The position numbers and the translations under genes are program-made. From Monodelphis domestica (Eukaryota; Chordata; Mammalia; Didelphimorphia; Didelphidae), in assembly GCF_027887165.1 (NCBI RefSeq), contig NC_077233.1, positions 184,015,114-184,079,113 on the forward strand: 64,000 bases of DNA, given 5' to 3'. The notes below the pieces were generated by a model. That model did not search any database, had not been told where the DNA came from, and worked only from the letters and a program-made list of their open reading frames with translations. How positions within the stretch are numbered: the stretch's first letter is position 1; each line of letters opens with the position of its first letter. This document shows positions 13,420 to 26,281 of this stretch, piece after piece.

Positions 13420-13610
13420 TTAGTTGTGTGACTCCCCCACCCCCACCCCCAGCAAGTCGTTTAACCTCTGGTTGCCTGACAAAAGGATCCATTGCAGAAG
13501 GAAATGGCAAACCTCTCCAGTACCCTTGCCAAGAAAATCCCAGGGACAGCTATCGGCCATCCGCAGGATCATAAAGAGCTGGGGCGTGACGGAACGAGAA
13601 GCTGTACGGG
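13420..13610 (+). mobile_element. Diverged SINE with a variant 3' tail
   Basis: It contains 'gttgtgtgactc', a C-rich insertion, 'agcaagtcgtttaacctc', 'gcagaaggaaatggcaaacc' and 'ccagtacccttgccaagaaaa'. The tail resembles that of the composite copy at 40434-40650, not the common type. Confidence 0.7.
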
Positions 13611-13917
13611 GCATAGGATCACAAACCTCAGATCACAACTCCTAAAACTAAAAGGTCAAAACAATAATGGAGATAAATCTCTCTGAAAAGGAGTCAATCA
13701 AAAACTATTTGGCTTTCTTGATGTTTAGGATAATGAGATAACAAATATAGAATCAGGTATCTCCAGGCGATTTTTTTTTTTAATTATAAGAACTATTTAG
13801 CAATAATACCGGATTTATATAATTTTTTTAAAGGAACACACAGAAGGGAAAAGTACATATGGGCAACAGTCGTGGCTTAAAATAACAAAATCGGTTTCCT
13901 GCTCCCTTTGAAGGATG

Positions 13918-14040
13918 CGGTACAGCATAGTGGTTAGAGGGCCAGCCTGGAATCAGGAAGACTAGGTTTAGCGCCTGCCTCTAAACACACACTAGCTGTC
14001 AGCCACGCCAGTGAAACCTCTCCAGGGTTCCCCGGCAATT
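13918..14040 (+). mobile_element. SINE/MIR head fragment
   Basis: 'gcggtacagcatagtggttagaggg' followed by 'cctggaatcaggaagact' resembles the tRNA-derived head of MIR/MAR1 elements. The 3' part is missing. Confidence 0.6.
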
Positions 14041-14444
14041 CTTTAAAATTAAAACTTGCCAGTCTATCTATGGAAGGCGTTTCCGTACTGGACGTCGGCT
14101 CCCCCCCAGAGGATTCATTTTAGACTCCAGAGGTAAAGGAGAAGGAAAGGGAGCTTAAGCGAAGGCACCCAGACTGATCCTGAGCTAAAACACGACGGCT
14201 CCCCTCCGTGCTTTCTTTACAGGGCCCCTCTAACTGCCGTCCCCACCCCGAAAACCAGCCCGGCCCCTCCAGCGGCAGGTTTTGCCCTGGTGATGGGCTG
14301 CTTGATCAGCCTGGTTTACCGTAAGGAGAGATGCTCCCTCTGCCCTACAGTCAATAGGATGCTAACATGGACTTCTCGGCAACAGCGACAACTCACAGTC
14401 AGAGACCCTACCCATAGGCATAAACAAAGAAGATTTCCTTTTCT

Positions 14445-14602
14445 TTTTTTAACCCTTACCTTTTGTCTTGGAATTAAACATTGGCTTCGAGGCAGAACAG
14501 TATGGGCTAGACACTTGGGGGTGACCCAGCCAAGATGTGACGGAGGCCAAATTTGAACCTAGGTCCTCCCATCTCCAACAAAGCCACTCAGCTGCCCCCA
14601 CA
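14445..14602 (-). mobile_element. tRNA-derived SINE, deleted internally
   Basis: 'aacccttaccttttgtcttgg' to 'ccactcagctgcccccac' on the reverse strand. The box-B region is present and an internal segment around 'cacagctgg' is shortened. Confidence 0.8.
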
Positions 14603-14786
14603 TCAGACTCCTTAAGATTCTTTTTAACAGTTATTTCTAACATTCCGGGATAGATTGGCCACTCTCCCCCATCATGGAACCCTGCATGCTTATTCTGTGT
14701 CTATCCTGTATCTTTTCAGTCCCCTCCAACAGACTATGAGAAGCTCTTTGGGGGCAGGGATGTGGGGGCCCCGGGGTCTGGCACGG

Positions 14787-14975
14787 GTGGCTGTTGTTCA
14801 GTCGTGTCTGACTCTTCATGAGAGCGTTCTTGGCAAGGACACTAGTGTGGTTTGTCACGTCCCTCTCCAGCCTCATTTTAGATGAGGAAAGAGGCAAGCA
14901 GAGTGAAGTGACTTGCCCAGGGTCACAGAGCCGGGGAGCCGCGTCTCTGTGCACCCTGGGACCTCGCTGCCCGGC
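14787..14975 (-). mobile_element. MAR1-like SINE, reverse
   Basis: 'gttgttcagtcgtgtctgactc', 'cttggcaaggacac', 'gaagtgacttgcccagggtcac'. It is GC-richer than other copies, sits 90 bp from LITAF exon 2, and has a divergent head. Confidence 0.8.
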
Positions 14976-15059
14976 GGGCGCTTCAAGGCTCGGACACACG
15001 CTGCACCTGCAGGCTAAGGGAGACCCGCCAGGGCTGCCACAAAGAGGAGAAGCTCATCA

Positions 15060-15683
<624 letters not shown>

Positions 15684-15938
15684 TGGGCAGTGAGGTGGTG
15701 CAGTAGATAAAATGCCAGACCTGGAGTCAGAAGATTCGTGTTCCCAAGTTCAAATCCAGCCTCCAGACATTTATTGACTGTGTGACCTTGGGTAAGTCAC
15801 TTAACCCTGTCTGCCTCAGTCTCCTCATCTGTAAAATGGAGATGGGAATGGCAAACCACTCTAGTACCTCTGCCAAGAAAACCCCAAATGGGGTCACCAA
15901 GAGTCAGAAATGACCAAAACGACTGAACAAAATGCTAC
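15684..15938 (+). mobile_element. MAR1-like SINE, full length
   Basis: All blocks are present in order: 'gggcagtgaggtggtgcag', 'cctggagtcagaagattcg', 'tgtgtgaccttgggtaagtcac', 'ctcctcatctgtaaaatgg', 'gccaagaaaaccccaaatgg', 'gactgaaca'. Confidence 0.9.
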
Positions 15939-15989
15939 ATGTTGTTCTAGGCAAAAATGTCCCTTTGCTCAAGGAGCTTAGGAAAGCCC

Positions 15990-16500
15990 CAGGGGCTCCT
16001 ATATTGTTTTACTTTTAGAATCAAATACAAACTCCTCTGTTGAGCACTTGAAATTCTTCACCAGGTAGTTCCCATTTGTCTGTGTTTCTAGGTTTAGAAT
16101 ACATTATTTCCCCTCCCTCACTCTAGGGTCCAAAGGGGTCTTCTTACTGCTCCTCACACCATCCTGCCTCCCAACTCGGGACCCTTTCCATCGTCTGTCC
16201 ATGCCCGTTAGACATTCCCTCTCTCACCCCTGCTGCTTTCTTACAATTCCTCCTTTCCAGCAGCTCTGGCAGCACCAGCCACACGAGGCCTCTCCTGACC
16301 CCTCCAGGTGCTGCTGCCTTGGCCCCCCAAACCATATTGGGTTTACTTTGTATATATTTGTAAGTATTCGTGCCGTCATTTTAGATGTACACATGCTGTT
16401 AATTCACCAGCCCCAGCTCCACTGGATCTGTCAAGGACCGATTCATTTTTGTGTTTTCTTCTCCAGGATTAACACTCTACATCCTCGGTGTTCATTTAAT
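15990..16500 (+). mobile_element. L2 LINE 3' remnant
   Basis: Order and wording match the L2 3' end: 'ttttagaatcaaatacaaactcctc', 'acttgaaattcttcacc', a central CT-rich run, then 'gcaccagccacacgaggcctctcctgacc'. Heavily diverged, with no coding capacity. Confidence 0.6.
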
Positions 16501-17880
16501 GCATCCCTGCTGACTCACAGAACAGCAATTTTGGAGAATAGAGTTCAGTCTTGCCTTAGGAGATGGCTCAAATGCTTTCCTAATGATCCCTCCAGACCAT
16601 GTGAGAAAGCTGGGTGAAGAAAATGGCCCAAATTAACCGTCATCTAACTTAAAAGGCCAAGGGGAAATGCCAATCAAAGCTTTATATAAATACCTTTTTT
16701 CTTTGCTTCAGTGATTAGCCAATATTTAATCCTTCTTTAAACTATTTAGAAACTTTTAGCTCCACTGAAGTTCCCATTTACACTACTCTAACATCACTAG
16801 CAAACAAAGTCATTGGTTAATAAAATTATAGTTTAGTAAACACAAGGGTATAATTTCTTTTTAAAAATTAACTTCTAAAACTTTCTTAATTTTTAGAAGG
16901 AAATACAAATGTATCCAGCACTCACGCTCCTCTTTGAGGAAGAAGGAAAGAGCATTTTCTTTTTTTCAAGCAAACCAGGTGGCTAGAATTACACTTTGTA
17001 AACAGGGTGTGTTCCTGTCCACAGCTTTGTTAGCTGAACCATAAAGTAGCTTGAATAGTAGACAGTACCATCCTTTGTGTGCCTAAAAAAAAAAAATTTG
17101 GGCAGGGCCTACCTGGTTAAAAGAAATATTCTGTATCTTCCCTCAAGTGGAAGTCAATAAAAAATGTGTGAGTGAGATCTTCCATGGTCAGGAGGCCCTG
17201 TTCTACCCCACACTGCCATCTTTGACACAGTTCTCTTGCGCTGCCTTTTCTCTCCTTTTTCCTGTACCCGCCACCTCGCCTTCTTCTGCCCACTTGCTCC
17301 CACATGGAGCAAAGGGCAACGTATCATATGACTGTGGTTATAAAAAGCCTTTTTTCATCAAACCATTATCAACTTCCTATGACATAGCAGTGGAACAGAG
17401 GTTAGATGGGAAAAAAATGCAAAAAAGGAATAAGCCACGTAGAGGATGTTAGTCACACAGCCGTGGCCCTGAAATGGAAGATTCAAAGAATTCATTGCAA
17501 GTTGGCTGACGTCTGGTTACAGATGGCACTAATAATCCCTGCACATTTGCTTCTATTACTTCCTCTGTGGAGCTTTAATAGATATTTTCAACAAAGAGAA
17601 CAATGTCGTCACTGTGATTCTTTGAAGTAACTTACATTCTTGCTAAACTTCAAGGACTCTAATGCCCACCCTGTTTTTGTGTGTGTTTTTATTAAACTGT
17701 AAGGTGGCTGAAAGGATTTTCTATTAAAATTCAATGTTTAAAATTATAATATTGAACAACTGGATGCTAAAGGCAGAGAGATTGGGAAAAAATCTTCTGA
17801 AAATGCATCATCTTTATGACATATGAATGTAATAGAATTCTACTGTGCCCTTAGAAATGATGAAAATAATGAAGAATTAA
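16501..17880. other. Unique intron 1 DNA
   Basis: No gene or repeat family is recognised. Open frames are short. Confidence 0.45.
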
Positions 17881-18070
17881 AGAGGCAGCAAGTAGTACAG
17901 TGGAAAGAGAGCCAGCCTGAAGTTGGGAGGACCAGGGTTCAAATGTGACCTCAAAGACTTCCTACCTTTATGACCCTGAGCAAGTCACTTAAGCCCCAGT
18001 GCCTAAGTCCTTCTGTCTTAAAACTGATACTCATTATCGATTTCAAGACAGAAGATTAGGGCTTATTTTT
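17881..18070 (+). mobile_element. tRNA-derived SINE, diverged
   Basis: 'gaggcagcaagtagtacagtgg', 'gggttcaaatgtgacctca', 'gagcaagtcacttaagcccc', 'aagacagaagattagggctt'. Confidence 0.8.
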
Positions 18071-18189
18071 TAAAAGAAACAAAAGCAAGGGAAATAATAT
18101 TTTAAAAGAATTAAGAAGTATGGGAAGCCTCAAACAAAGTAATGCAGTGTAGCCCACCAGAGAAAATACAGATAATGAAAAAAATGTAA

Positions 18190-18355
18190 TTAAAATACTT
18201 GGCCTTGAGTTAGCAAGACCTGGATTAGAATCCCACCTCAACCACTAACTGTGACCCTGGAAAGCCTCTTGGCTTCTCTGGACCTCAATCTTCTCCTCTG
18301 TAAAATAGGAACTCAAAAATCAGTAAGGTTTTTACAGCTTAAAATCTATGGTCCT
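18190..18355 (+). mobile_element. MIR-type remnant
   Basis: 'cttggccttgagttagcaagacctgg', 'actgtgaccctgg', 'cctcaatcttctcctctgtaaaata' follow MIR order. Confidence 0.6.
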
Positions 18356-18369
18356 ATGGAAAAGAAGGG

Positions 18370-18480
18370 CAAGAGGGACAACCAGTAACAACTGAGCAGT
18401 GTGTCATTATAATGACCAAGCTTTGCTTTTGTTGAGAAAATCCCCCCTTTTCCTTTTGTACAAAGGTGAAGGCTAAAGAA
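18370..18480 (+). mobile_element. L1 3'UTR scrap
   Basis: 'gtcattataatgaccaagctttg' and 'gttgagaaaatccccc' resemble a block of an old marsupial L1 3' end that I recall. Confidence 0.4.
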
Positions 18481-18503
18481 TGAGGAATGCTGAATATTTT
18501 ATT

Positions 18504-18720
18504 GTGGTGGTGATTCAGTCATTTCAGTCGTGCCCAATTCTTCACAACCCTATTTGGGATTTTCTTGGCAAAGATACTAGAGTGGTTTGCCATTTCCTTC
18601 TCTGGCTCCCTTGACAGATAAGGAAACTGAGGCAAACAGCATGATGTGACTTGCCCAGCATCACACATCTTCCTGACTCCAGGCCTGGGGATTTCTCTCT
18701 TGCTCCACCTAACTGCCCCT
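18504..18720 (-). mobile_element. MAR1-like SINE
   Basis: 'ttcagtcgtgcccaattc', 'ttcttggcaaagatact', 'gataaggaaactgaggcaaac', 'cctgactccaggcc', ending at 'ctaactgcccct'. A short internal deletion removes part of the box-B side. Confidence 0.85.
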
Positions 18721-18876
18721 AATATTGCAAATGGACATATTTGAAGCATTGATTTGGTTTTGCTAAACTGCTTTCCAACCCTTCTCTGATCAATTGTTAG
18801 AAAATCGGGTCCCCATCTGCTATAATTATAAGATACGGTTTCTGAAGACTTTAAAAGGGCAATAGCTGAGCATTCA

Positions 18877-19124
18877 GGGCAGCTAAGTGGTACAGTAGAT
18901 AGAGTAAAGGGCCTGTAGTCAGGAAGTCTCATCTTCCCAAGTTCAAATCTGGTCTCAGACACTTACGAGCTGTGTGACCCTGAACAAGTCATTTAACCCT
19001 CTTTGCCTCAGTTTCCTCCTCTGTAATATACACTAGAGAAGGAAACGGCAGACCACTGCAGTACCTTTGTCAAGAAAACCCCAAATGGAGTTAGGATGAG
19101 TCAGATACAAATGAACAACAACAA
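18877..19124 (+). mobile_element. MAR1-like SINE, full length
   Basis: 'cagggcagctaagtggtacag' through 'gagctgtgtgaccctgaac', 'tgcctcagtttcctcctctg', 'gtcaagaaaaccccaaatgg' to 'gaacaacaacaaag'. It lies about 160 bp from the reverse copy at 18504-18720, making an inverted SINE pair. Confidence 0.9.
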
Positions 19125-20436
19125 AGTTCAACATTTGTGTTTTTGCAATTATCGTGGGAAAGCAGGAGTTCAGAATAGTCGATATACCCTACTGGTAACT
19201 AACACTTTGTTTTCTTTTTCCCTTAAAAAAAAAAAGTTTTAAAACATTTTGCCTTTGTAATGTCAGCAATTAGTACAGTGCCCAATGCATGAAATTTTGT
19301 TTTCTTAAGGAATATACAACTTCCTTTTGCCTCCAACCAGGAAAATGTTGCTTCTATCTGCACTAAAGGTCTTATTCTAGCCTGTTCTCTGTCCAGGAAG
19401 ACCTAGAGTCAGCCTCCTTCCTCATTCCACCTGAAACTAAGCACAATAACAACACCCAGGGCTCAGGGCTCTGACTGTGACTCTGATTCAAAACTTCTGC
19501 CCCAAACTGCATGAAAAGCAGGGAATCTACCACCAGCACGACCGACCCTAAGAATCTCGACGGTGGTATATGGGTTTGATACATATACAGCTAAACCCTA
19601 CGTAAGGTTTTCTGAATTGAACAGAAATAGCAATGCAGGAGTCAAGTTTAAACTTATTATTGCCCTTTTCTAGAATGGAAATGACTTTAAATGGAGAATA
19701 TCTTATTGTTAAGAAAAACATTTTTAACCAATTGAATGTAAATAAATGGAAGACATTCCTAAAGAAGGAACTGGATAACTTGGTCCCAGACCAAAGACAG
19801 TGGGTCTCCATCACCATAGAAACGAGAAGCTCTGGAGGTCAGGGAAATGTGTCATTCTCAAGTTGTTTGATTTTGTTATTAAGTTAGGCTGCCCAGAATG
19901 ACATCAGGAATGAATTGTCCATTTTAAGTAATGCTTTTGGTCACTTTCCCACCCTCTTTTCACCTTTCTGCCAAAGTAGCCCAAGAGCGGGAAGTCTTGT
20001 TTTCGTCATCTTGGTGGTATTCTTTGATGAGTTAACTTCCTATATATTCGAAAAGGCAGCTAAGGAATTTTGGAGCAAATTGAAGTTGTTTGTATTTTTA
20101 ATGTGACCTTTGGGAACAGAAATAGAAAGTACGAGCAATTCATGGTAAACATGTCGGACAGCATGCAGGAAAATACTAGCCCGTGGTAAATAGGAGCTTG
20201 ACTGAACGGCGTACTGCCTAGACAAGAGGGCAGTCACGCTTCTCATCCCAACTCATCTTACTAACCCGTTGTGTGACTGAACAAATTCCCTCGCTTCTCT
20301 GGGCCTCACTATTGACTTCTGTACAATAAATGGCCAAAAGATTCTTAGTTTCCTTTCTGTTCTAAAACCATGATTCCAAAGTTTCAACATTTCCAAGACT
20401 CGGGGCAAGCTGCTTCCCTAAATTCTGCAGATATTT
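19125..20436. other. Intron 1 DNA with a MIR scrap
   Basis: Mostly unrecognised. At about 20245-20375, 'gtgtgactgaacaaattccc', 'tctctgggcctcac' and 'gattcttagtttcc' follow the MIR pattern. Confidence 0.45.
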
Positions 20437-20668
20437 TTGTTACTGTTGACTTGTTTCAGTCATGTCCAACTCTTTGTGAACCCACTGTGAGATTTTCTTG
20501 GCAAAGCTACCAGAGTGATTTGCCATGTCCTTCTCTAGCTTGTGAGGAAACTGAGGCAAACCATATTGAGTGACTTGCCCAGGGCCACGCAGCTAGTGGG
20601 TTGGATATGAACTCTGGTCTTCCTGAATCTAGGCTCGGCACTGCCTATTTAGCTACCTCGTAGCCCCA
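20437..20668 (-). mobile_element. MAR1-like SINE
   Basis: 'gtttcagtcatgtccaac', 'ttcttggcaaagctacc', 'gtgacttgcccagggccac', 'tgaactctggtcttcctg', 'agctacctcgtagcccc'. Confidence 0.88.
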
Positions 20669-22065
20669 TTACAGATATAGCTATATTAATATATTTCTTT
20701 CATTCAGCACTACTGAGGAATGAGATGGTCTGGATGGTTATTTTTTCCCCTAATAACTGAAACTCGCCCGTTTAAATTTTTTGTGATAAGAAAGTGTATT
20801 AAACATAATTTAACCTTTTCTTGACTTGGTTAATCATTACAAACAAGTCAATGTATTGTAGTGCAATATACTATAACCCAGTGATGCCCTTGGGCGCAAA
20901 GAAAAGGGGAGCATGGAAGCCAGCAGCTTGTCCTTTCCTGGTAATTTCCCCCATTACTGGTCTTTGTCTCTTTGGCTGACATACTTTCTACTCAAACTTA
21001 AGGCGCTGCCATGTTTTGTCACTGAAATGAAAGTGCACACATTCTACCACTGCTTTTCACTGTGCTAATTTCAGTGGCTGGCTTGCCCAAGGAGCCCACA
21101 TTGAACTGCTTGGAATAACCTCGGAAAACAGAAGCTGCCTGGTCAGTAGCCTTATATGGCCTGAAGCTGATCTCCCTCCCTTGAGACTGTGCCATGCCTC
21201 ACAGGGCAGGTATCAGAGTGGGGTGGGAAGGGGAGGTGGTTTACAACCTGATTTCTAAGTCCAGAGTTATATTCCAATGACCAGAAATGCCAAAAATCTA
21301 AATTCTAGCTCTTTCATGGTTCTTTTCACCTGCCACACACATCAAATATGCCTCTGATTCGTGTCTAAAACTACAATATAAAAAACATTCCTGTTTGCAA
21401 TTCTGCCTCACTATAAAGGCGTGATCAAATGTAGTTTCAGGCTCATTTTAAAAATGTATTATTTGTTTTTGTAAATGGTTAATAAATTTATAAAACATTT
21501 CTAAAGATATAAGCATAGGAATCAACCTTGGATTGACTTAGGCACAGCTAAGCAATCACATCATCACTGCTTTTTCACTAATAACTAATGGTCTAACTCC
21601 TCTGCCTTGTGGGAAAGCCCTGATAGACACAACATGGTGTAGAGAAGTGATGGAATCTGCTCAAAGTCACATGACTGCTCAGTAAGATGAGTTGGGTTTA
21701 GAATTCAGACTTAAAAATCATAAGACCAGGTTCAAATACTGGAGTTCAGTCTCGGTTTCCTGATCAGAAAAACAGAGATAATGAGATATTAATCTATTCT
21801 CTAAGGTTGTTTTAAGTACAGAATGTCCTCAGAATTTTAGTGCCATTTAAACTCTAAGATTTACTGGTTTAATAACTTAAAACTACACCAAAACTTTGGG
21901 AACATGCTGTGCTTTGTAAACGTTAAAGCACTGTACAAATGGAAGTCATCTGAGATATCACAGTGACAAACAATCAGGATAGTCCCATAGGAAGGCAAAT
22001 GTGAGCACAGGTGGATTTTAAACTTTGTCAAATAAAAACTGGATAAGGAATTCTTTCCAGATTAA
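20669..22065. other. Unique intron 1 DNA
   Basis: No gene is seen. A MIR-like scrap is possible at 21665-21830 ('gaccaggttcaaatactgg', 'cggtttcctgatcaga'). The rest is AT-rich and unrecognised. Confidence 0.4.
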
Positions 22066-22069
22066 CACT

Positions 22070-22495
22070 GGTCTATTATTTCCACTCTTCTTCCAGCTTA
22101 CCCTACCCACATTCTCTTCCCAGAGATCCAGGCCTCCCTCCTACTCCTCCACAAGACCCTCCATCTCCCAACACCAGGTACTTTCACCAGCTATCCCCCA
22201 TTCTGGGGATTTTCTCCCTCCGGTCTTTTGTGGATTCCTTCCAGTTCAAGCTAAATTCCTACATTCTACAAGAATCGTTTCTCAGTCCTCCTTAATCTTA
22301 GAGCCCTTCCTCTGAGATTAACTCCAATTTACCTGGTGCGTATCCTATTTTCCACAGTCGTTAGCATGTAATTTTCCCCATTACACTTGAGCTCCCTGAG
22401 ATCAGGGGCTGTTTGGGGCCTTCTTTGGGCCCCAGGTCTTGCCAGTATACCGTGGGCACTTAATAAATGTTTACTGACTTGATTCAATGAAGCTA
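22070..22495 (+). mobile_element. L2 LINE 3' end
   Basis: A CT-rich body is followed by 'cttgagctccctgagatcaggggctg', then 'gtgggcacttaataaatgtttactgact', the typical L2 terminus. Confidence 0.7.
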
Positions 22496-22572
22496 ACTAT
22501 TCTGATGCAGTTGTTCAGCCAGTCCTGAATCCATTAGGTGGATATGCCAAACAACTTCCATCATTTCATTTG

Positions 22573-22808
22573 TGGTTATTGTTGTTCAGTCATGTACGAC
22601 CCCATTTGGGGTTTTCTTGGCAAAAAAACTAGTGTTCTGCCATTTCCTTTTCCAGCTCATTTTGCAGAAGTGGATCTGAGGCAAACAGGGTTAAGGGACT
22701 TGCCCAGGGTCACATGATCAGTAAGTCCAGGAAGCCCAATGTGAAGTCCCAAAGAGGAATCTTCTTGACTAGTCAGGGCTCTATCCACTGGGCCACCTCA
22801 CTGCCCCC
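22573..22808 (-). mobile_element. MAR1-like SINE
   Basis: 'tgttgttcagtcatgtacg', 'ccccatttggggttttcttgg', 'gttaagggacttgcccaggg', 'ctatccactgggccacctc', with the terminal 'ctgcccccaac'. Confidence 0.9.
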
Positions 22809-23229
22809 AACATTTCATACCACACCATAGCATAAAATCTTTCACTCCATACAATACCATACAATACCTCTGTCATTCCCTCTCGCTAAATGGAGAGCAG
22901 CAGACCCTGTCCAATGTTTTTGCTGAAATCCAGTTATATATTTGGAAATCATTTCCATGACCTACCAGTCTATGAATGCTGTTTTGTTATAGAAGTTCTA
23001 CAATTAGTATAAGGTTAGATGTGAGGACATCTAAGATCACTTCCTATACTAAAATTCGATTGAGGTTACAACTACCACGTTCATTCAGTAATTTTCCTTG
23101 GTGTTCTGTGAAGTACTCCCTGCATAGCCAATAATCCCATGGTTCAGAATCCCTGGAAGCATTATAAAATGTTTTAAAGGGCTATCAATTCAAATACTTT
23201 TAGAGCACCATTATGTATAATTAAAAAAA
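22809..23229. other. Unique intron 1 DNA
   Basis: No gene or repeat family is recognised. Confidence 0.4.
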
Positions 23230-23398
23230 AAAGGTAATCTAAACAGCCAACAGCAAGGGAATGTTTAAATAAATTGTGGCATGTTAATGTAATAGAATGC
23301 TATAAAGTAATTAAATTATGAAGAATTCAAGAAATCTGGAAAGAACTTTATGAAATGCTGAAAAGTGAAAAAAGAAAAGAACAAAGCAGATGCTAACT
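23230..23398 (+). mobile_element. L1 ORF2 3'-end fragment
   Basis: 'taaataaattgtggcatgttaatgtaatag', 'atgctataaagtaattaaa' and 'gaaatctggaaagaacttt' parallel the ORF2 C-terminal region seen more fully at 52020-52290. Diverged and non-coding. Confidence 0.55.
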
Positions 23399-23419
23399 AT
23401 GAACAGAAGACTGAGAGTC

Positions 23420-23600
23420 TTAATTTTTTTGTGTTACAAACTCCTCTGGCAGTCGATGCAGCCTATGTATCCAGGCTGAGAATGTTTTAGAATGCATAAA
23501 ACGAAGGGCACAGCACTTCAAAGCAAGCCAACTACATTGGAATACAGCAACCAAATTAAATTTATAAGTCTAAGAACTCTCAAAATGAGACAGAATTGTC
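23420..23600. repeat. Copy of the 'cttaa...taagaactc' repeat family
   Basis: Same order of words as 42310-42535: 'gtgttacaaactcctctggcag', 'ctgagaatgttttagaatgcataaaa', then 'ctaagaactc'. Confidence 0.5.
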
Positions 23601-23954
23601 ATTAAAATGTTTCTTTTAAAGTTTGGGTAGCAAAGGTAGGACTATATACAGGAAGATCACAAATGAGGTTAAGAACTCCCGATTGCAAAGAAAATGAGAA
23701 TAAATGAACAAAGAATTCTGCCTACTCCTTCCAGGGACTTACAGAAAAGCTGTTGAGCTTTTTTATGTGCTGCAATTAATTTATATGTAAATATCTACTA
23801 AACAAGTTTAAGTAAGCTCATATATTTAGAATTGAATTAAAACTTCAAAGACTTGGAATTTACTCTCATCTTACAAGTCAGGAAATTAGGGCCCCACAGA
23901 AAGATACTCAGGTAATAAGTGGCAACGCCAGAATTTGAACCGTGATTGTCTAAC

Positions 23955-24168
23955 AGGCAGCTAGATGGCACAGTAGATAGAGTACTAGGCCTGAGTTCAA
24001 ATTCAGCTTCAGACACTTAACTGTGAGCCTAGACAAGTCATTTAACCTCGTTTGCCTCGGTTCCTCCTCTGTAAAATCAGTCGGAGAAGGAAAGGGCAAA
24101 CAGGATCTATGCCAAAAAGAAGTCCAAATAGCACCACGAGGAGTCAGACATGACTGAACTACCTCTAC
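23955..24168 (+). mobile_element. MAR1-like SINE
   Basis: 'aggcagctagatggcacagtagatag', 'gacaagtcatttaacctcg', 'cctctgtaaaatcag', 'gagtcagacatgactgaac'. Confidence 0.88.
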
Positions 24169-24930
24169 CTCTAATGCTAAATCCAACAATCTTTCCAATG
24201 TAACTGGTCAGTTGCAAGATTAGGCAATGTTCAGTTTTTAATTAATTCTTTAATTTAAAAAAATCAAAACCTGCTCTTTAAAGCATCTTTGTAGACAGAA
24301 TGAACTATTCCTCCTCCTATTTATTTTTAAAAATGTTTAGACATAGATCCAATTTTAATCATCATTATCTGACATTTCGTCAGGGCAGGCAGAGTAAGAC
24401 GTGCACAGAGGTTTGCCACGAACCAGAGGAGAAACTAAGAAGACGATGGCTCAGTGCCATCCCCCGACCTCACTTGTTCTAGGCTGCTCTCTCTTTCCCC
24501 TGATGCAGAAAGATGCTGTTGACTTCTCAATGCACCTCCAAGGCAGCCAGAGAACTGGCGTGAGAGGGGAACTCTCTTTTTTTCATCTGTGGCCTTAAAA
24601 TGAAAGAGGAACAAACAGAAGTGCTCACTGTAAACACTCCTTTAAGCTATTTAACCGCCTCTCTCCTTCCTCAAAAAATGTTCCTCCAGCTTCCCTCAAG
24701 CTGCCTTTCACCTCTCTCCTGAAGAAAGGCAGATGCGCGCAATTCTTAATCCAAATAACTCTGTCCTTGAAGGCGGCTAATTCTGGGTGACTCACTCGTC
24801 TTTACAGGAATCACGCTCTCCCAGATCAGAGAAGGTGGCTGTGTGCCAACACCCAGATGCTCACCTAAGCTTTGCACCCAGTTTCAGAATAAGACACGGA
24901 GGATGGAAAGGGGAAGCAAAGGGAGGGGGA
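24169..24930. other. Unique intron 1 DNA
   Basis: No gene is recognised. A mildly CT-rich stretch lies at about 24650-24720. Confidence 0.4.
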
Positions 24931-24934
24931 CAAT

Positions 24935-25345
24935 AGTCACAAGGTGCTGGACCTTGAGTCAGGAAGGCCTGAATTCAAAACAAGCCCTCAGCAGATCTAG
25001 AGATGGGAGGTCCTGGGTTCAAATCTGGCCTCAGATATTCCCTAACTGTGTGACCCTGGGCATTGCCTAGCCCTTCCCTCTCTCCTGCCTTGGAACCAAG
25101 ACACAGTATTGACTCCAAGACAGAAGGTAGGGTGTTTTTAAAAATCCAGCTTCAGACACTGGCTTAGCTGCGTGATCCTGAGCAAGTCACTGAACCTCAG
25201 TTTCCTCAACCGTAACATGGAGATTAAAGATGACACCTATCTCCCAGGGTTCTTGAGAGGACCAACTGAGATAATACTTGTAAAAGCATTTAGCACAGTG
25301 CCTGGCATATAGTAGGCACTATGTAAATGCTTATTCCCTTCCCCC
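24935..25345 (+). mobile_element. MIR element split by a later SINE
   Basis: A MIR-like head (about 24935-24984, 'ctggaccttgagtcaggaaggcctgaattc') and body plus CORE tail (25141-25345, 'ctgcgtgatcctgagcaagtcac', 'cacagtgcctggcatatagtagg') surround a tRNA-derived SINE (24985-25140, 'ctagagatgggaggtcctggg', 'cttggaaccaagacacag'). Confidence 0.75.
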
Positions 25346-26281
25346 CAGTCTTCTGGAAAAAGGAATATTCTTCTTTGGCATCAGGCTTATATAAGGCCGA
25401 CCATGAATACGTCCATTACAATACTCGAGTGTTTGCAGAACAAATGCATGGTTGGCATCTTGTGGCCAAAATGACAGAACCCCAAAGGCAACTCAGCTTT
25501 TAGATTCTTCTTGGCCAAAAGAGAAAAACTTGCAAACCTGGAAAAAAGCCATGCACTTCGTAATCTCAAATGCTTCTAAACCCTCCACCTACAAGGGAGA
25601 AGTCAATGGGAAAACACAGAATAAATGTCGTTCAAAAAGATCAATGGTCTGACTCATTTTGGAGCGTTGGGGCTCTTTTGCTTGCTTCGGTGACCTCAGA
25701 CAAGTCATGGAAAGTCTCTGGGCCTCAGGTCCTCATCGATAAAATGAGGAAAAGCTAGGAACGGGCCCCTGAGGCTCCCTCCGAGTTCTAAAGCTAGGAG
25801 ATGCTAAGATCCACGCTTGCGCTGCAGGAAAGAGCCAGGAGGCCAAAGGAGCCCGAGCACAAGCCCCTCTTTGGGGGTCAGATTCCCCAGGACCGCACCT
25901 GGCAGCCCCTAGGCCTTCGGGGAAGGGACGGTTGTCCCCCCCCCCCCCCTCCCGGGAGTCTTGACAGTGATTTTAACAATGGATGGGTGTAGACACTTCA
26001 CCAAAGCGCTTCTGATTGTGGTGTGTAAAAGAATTGCTATAAATCCATAAATAAGGAGATCTCCCCACCATCTGCTCAGAAGATCAGGATCCCTGACTTG
26101 TGCAGAGAACACAGATGTGAGGAGGAGCACAGAGAGCAGTCTGGGACTCCCCCGGCGTTCTCTGTGTCTGTGAATGGCTTCTGGGAGCCCCTTGCGATGA
26201 GGGACCCCTCATGGGACAAGTATTTGTCAATGTGGGCTTGGGAGGCCTGTGTTCTAGGGGTTTAAATCCTTACCTTGGGCA
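25346..26281. other. Intron 1 DNA, mostly unique
   Basis: A MIR-like scrap lies at about 25680-25790 ('gacctcagacaagtcatgg', 'cctcatcgataaaatgagg'). There is a C-run at about 25936-25949. No gene is seen. Confidence 0.45.
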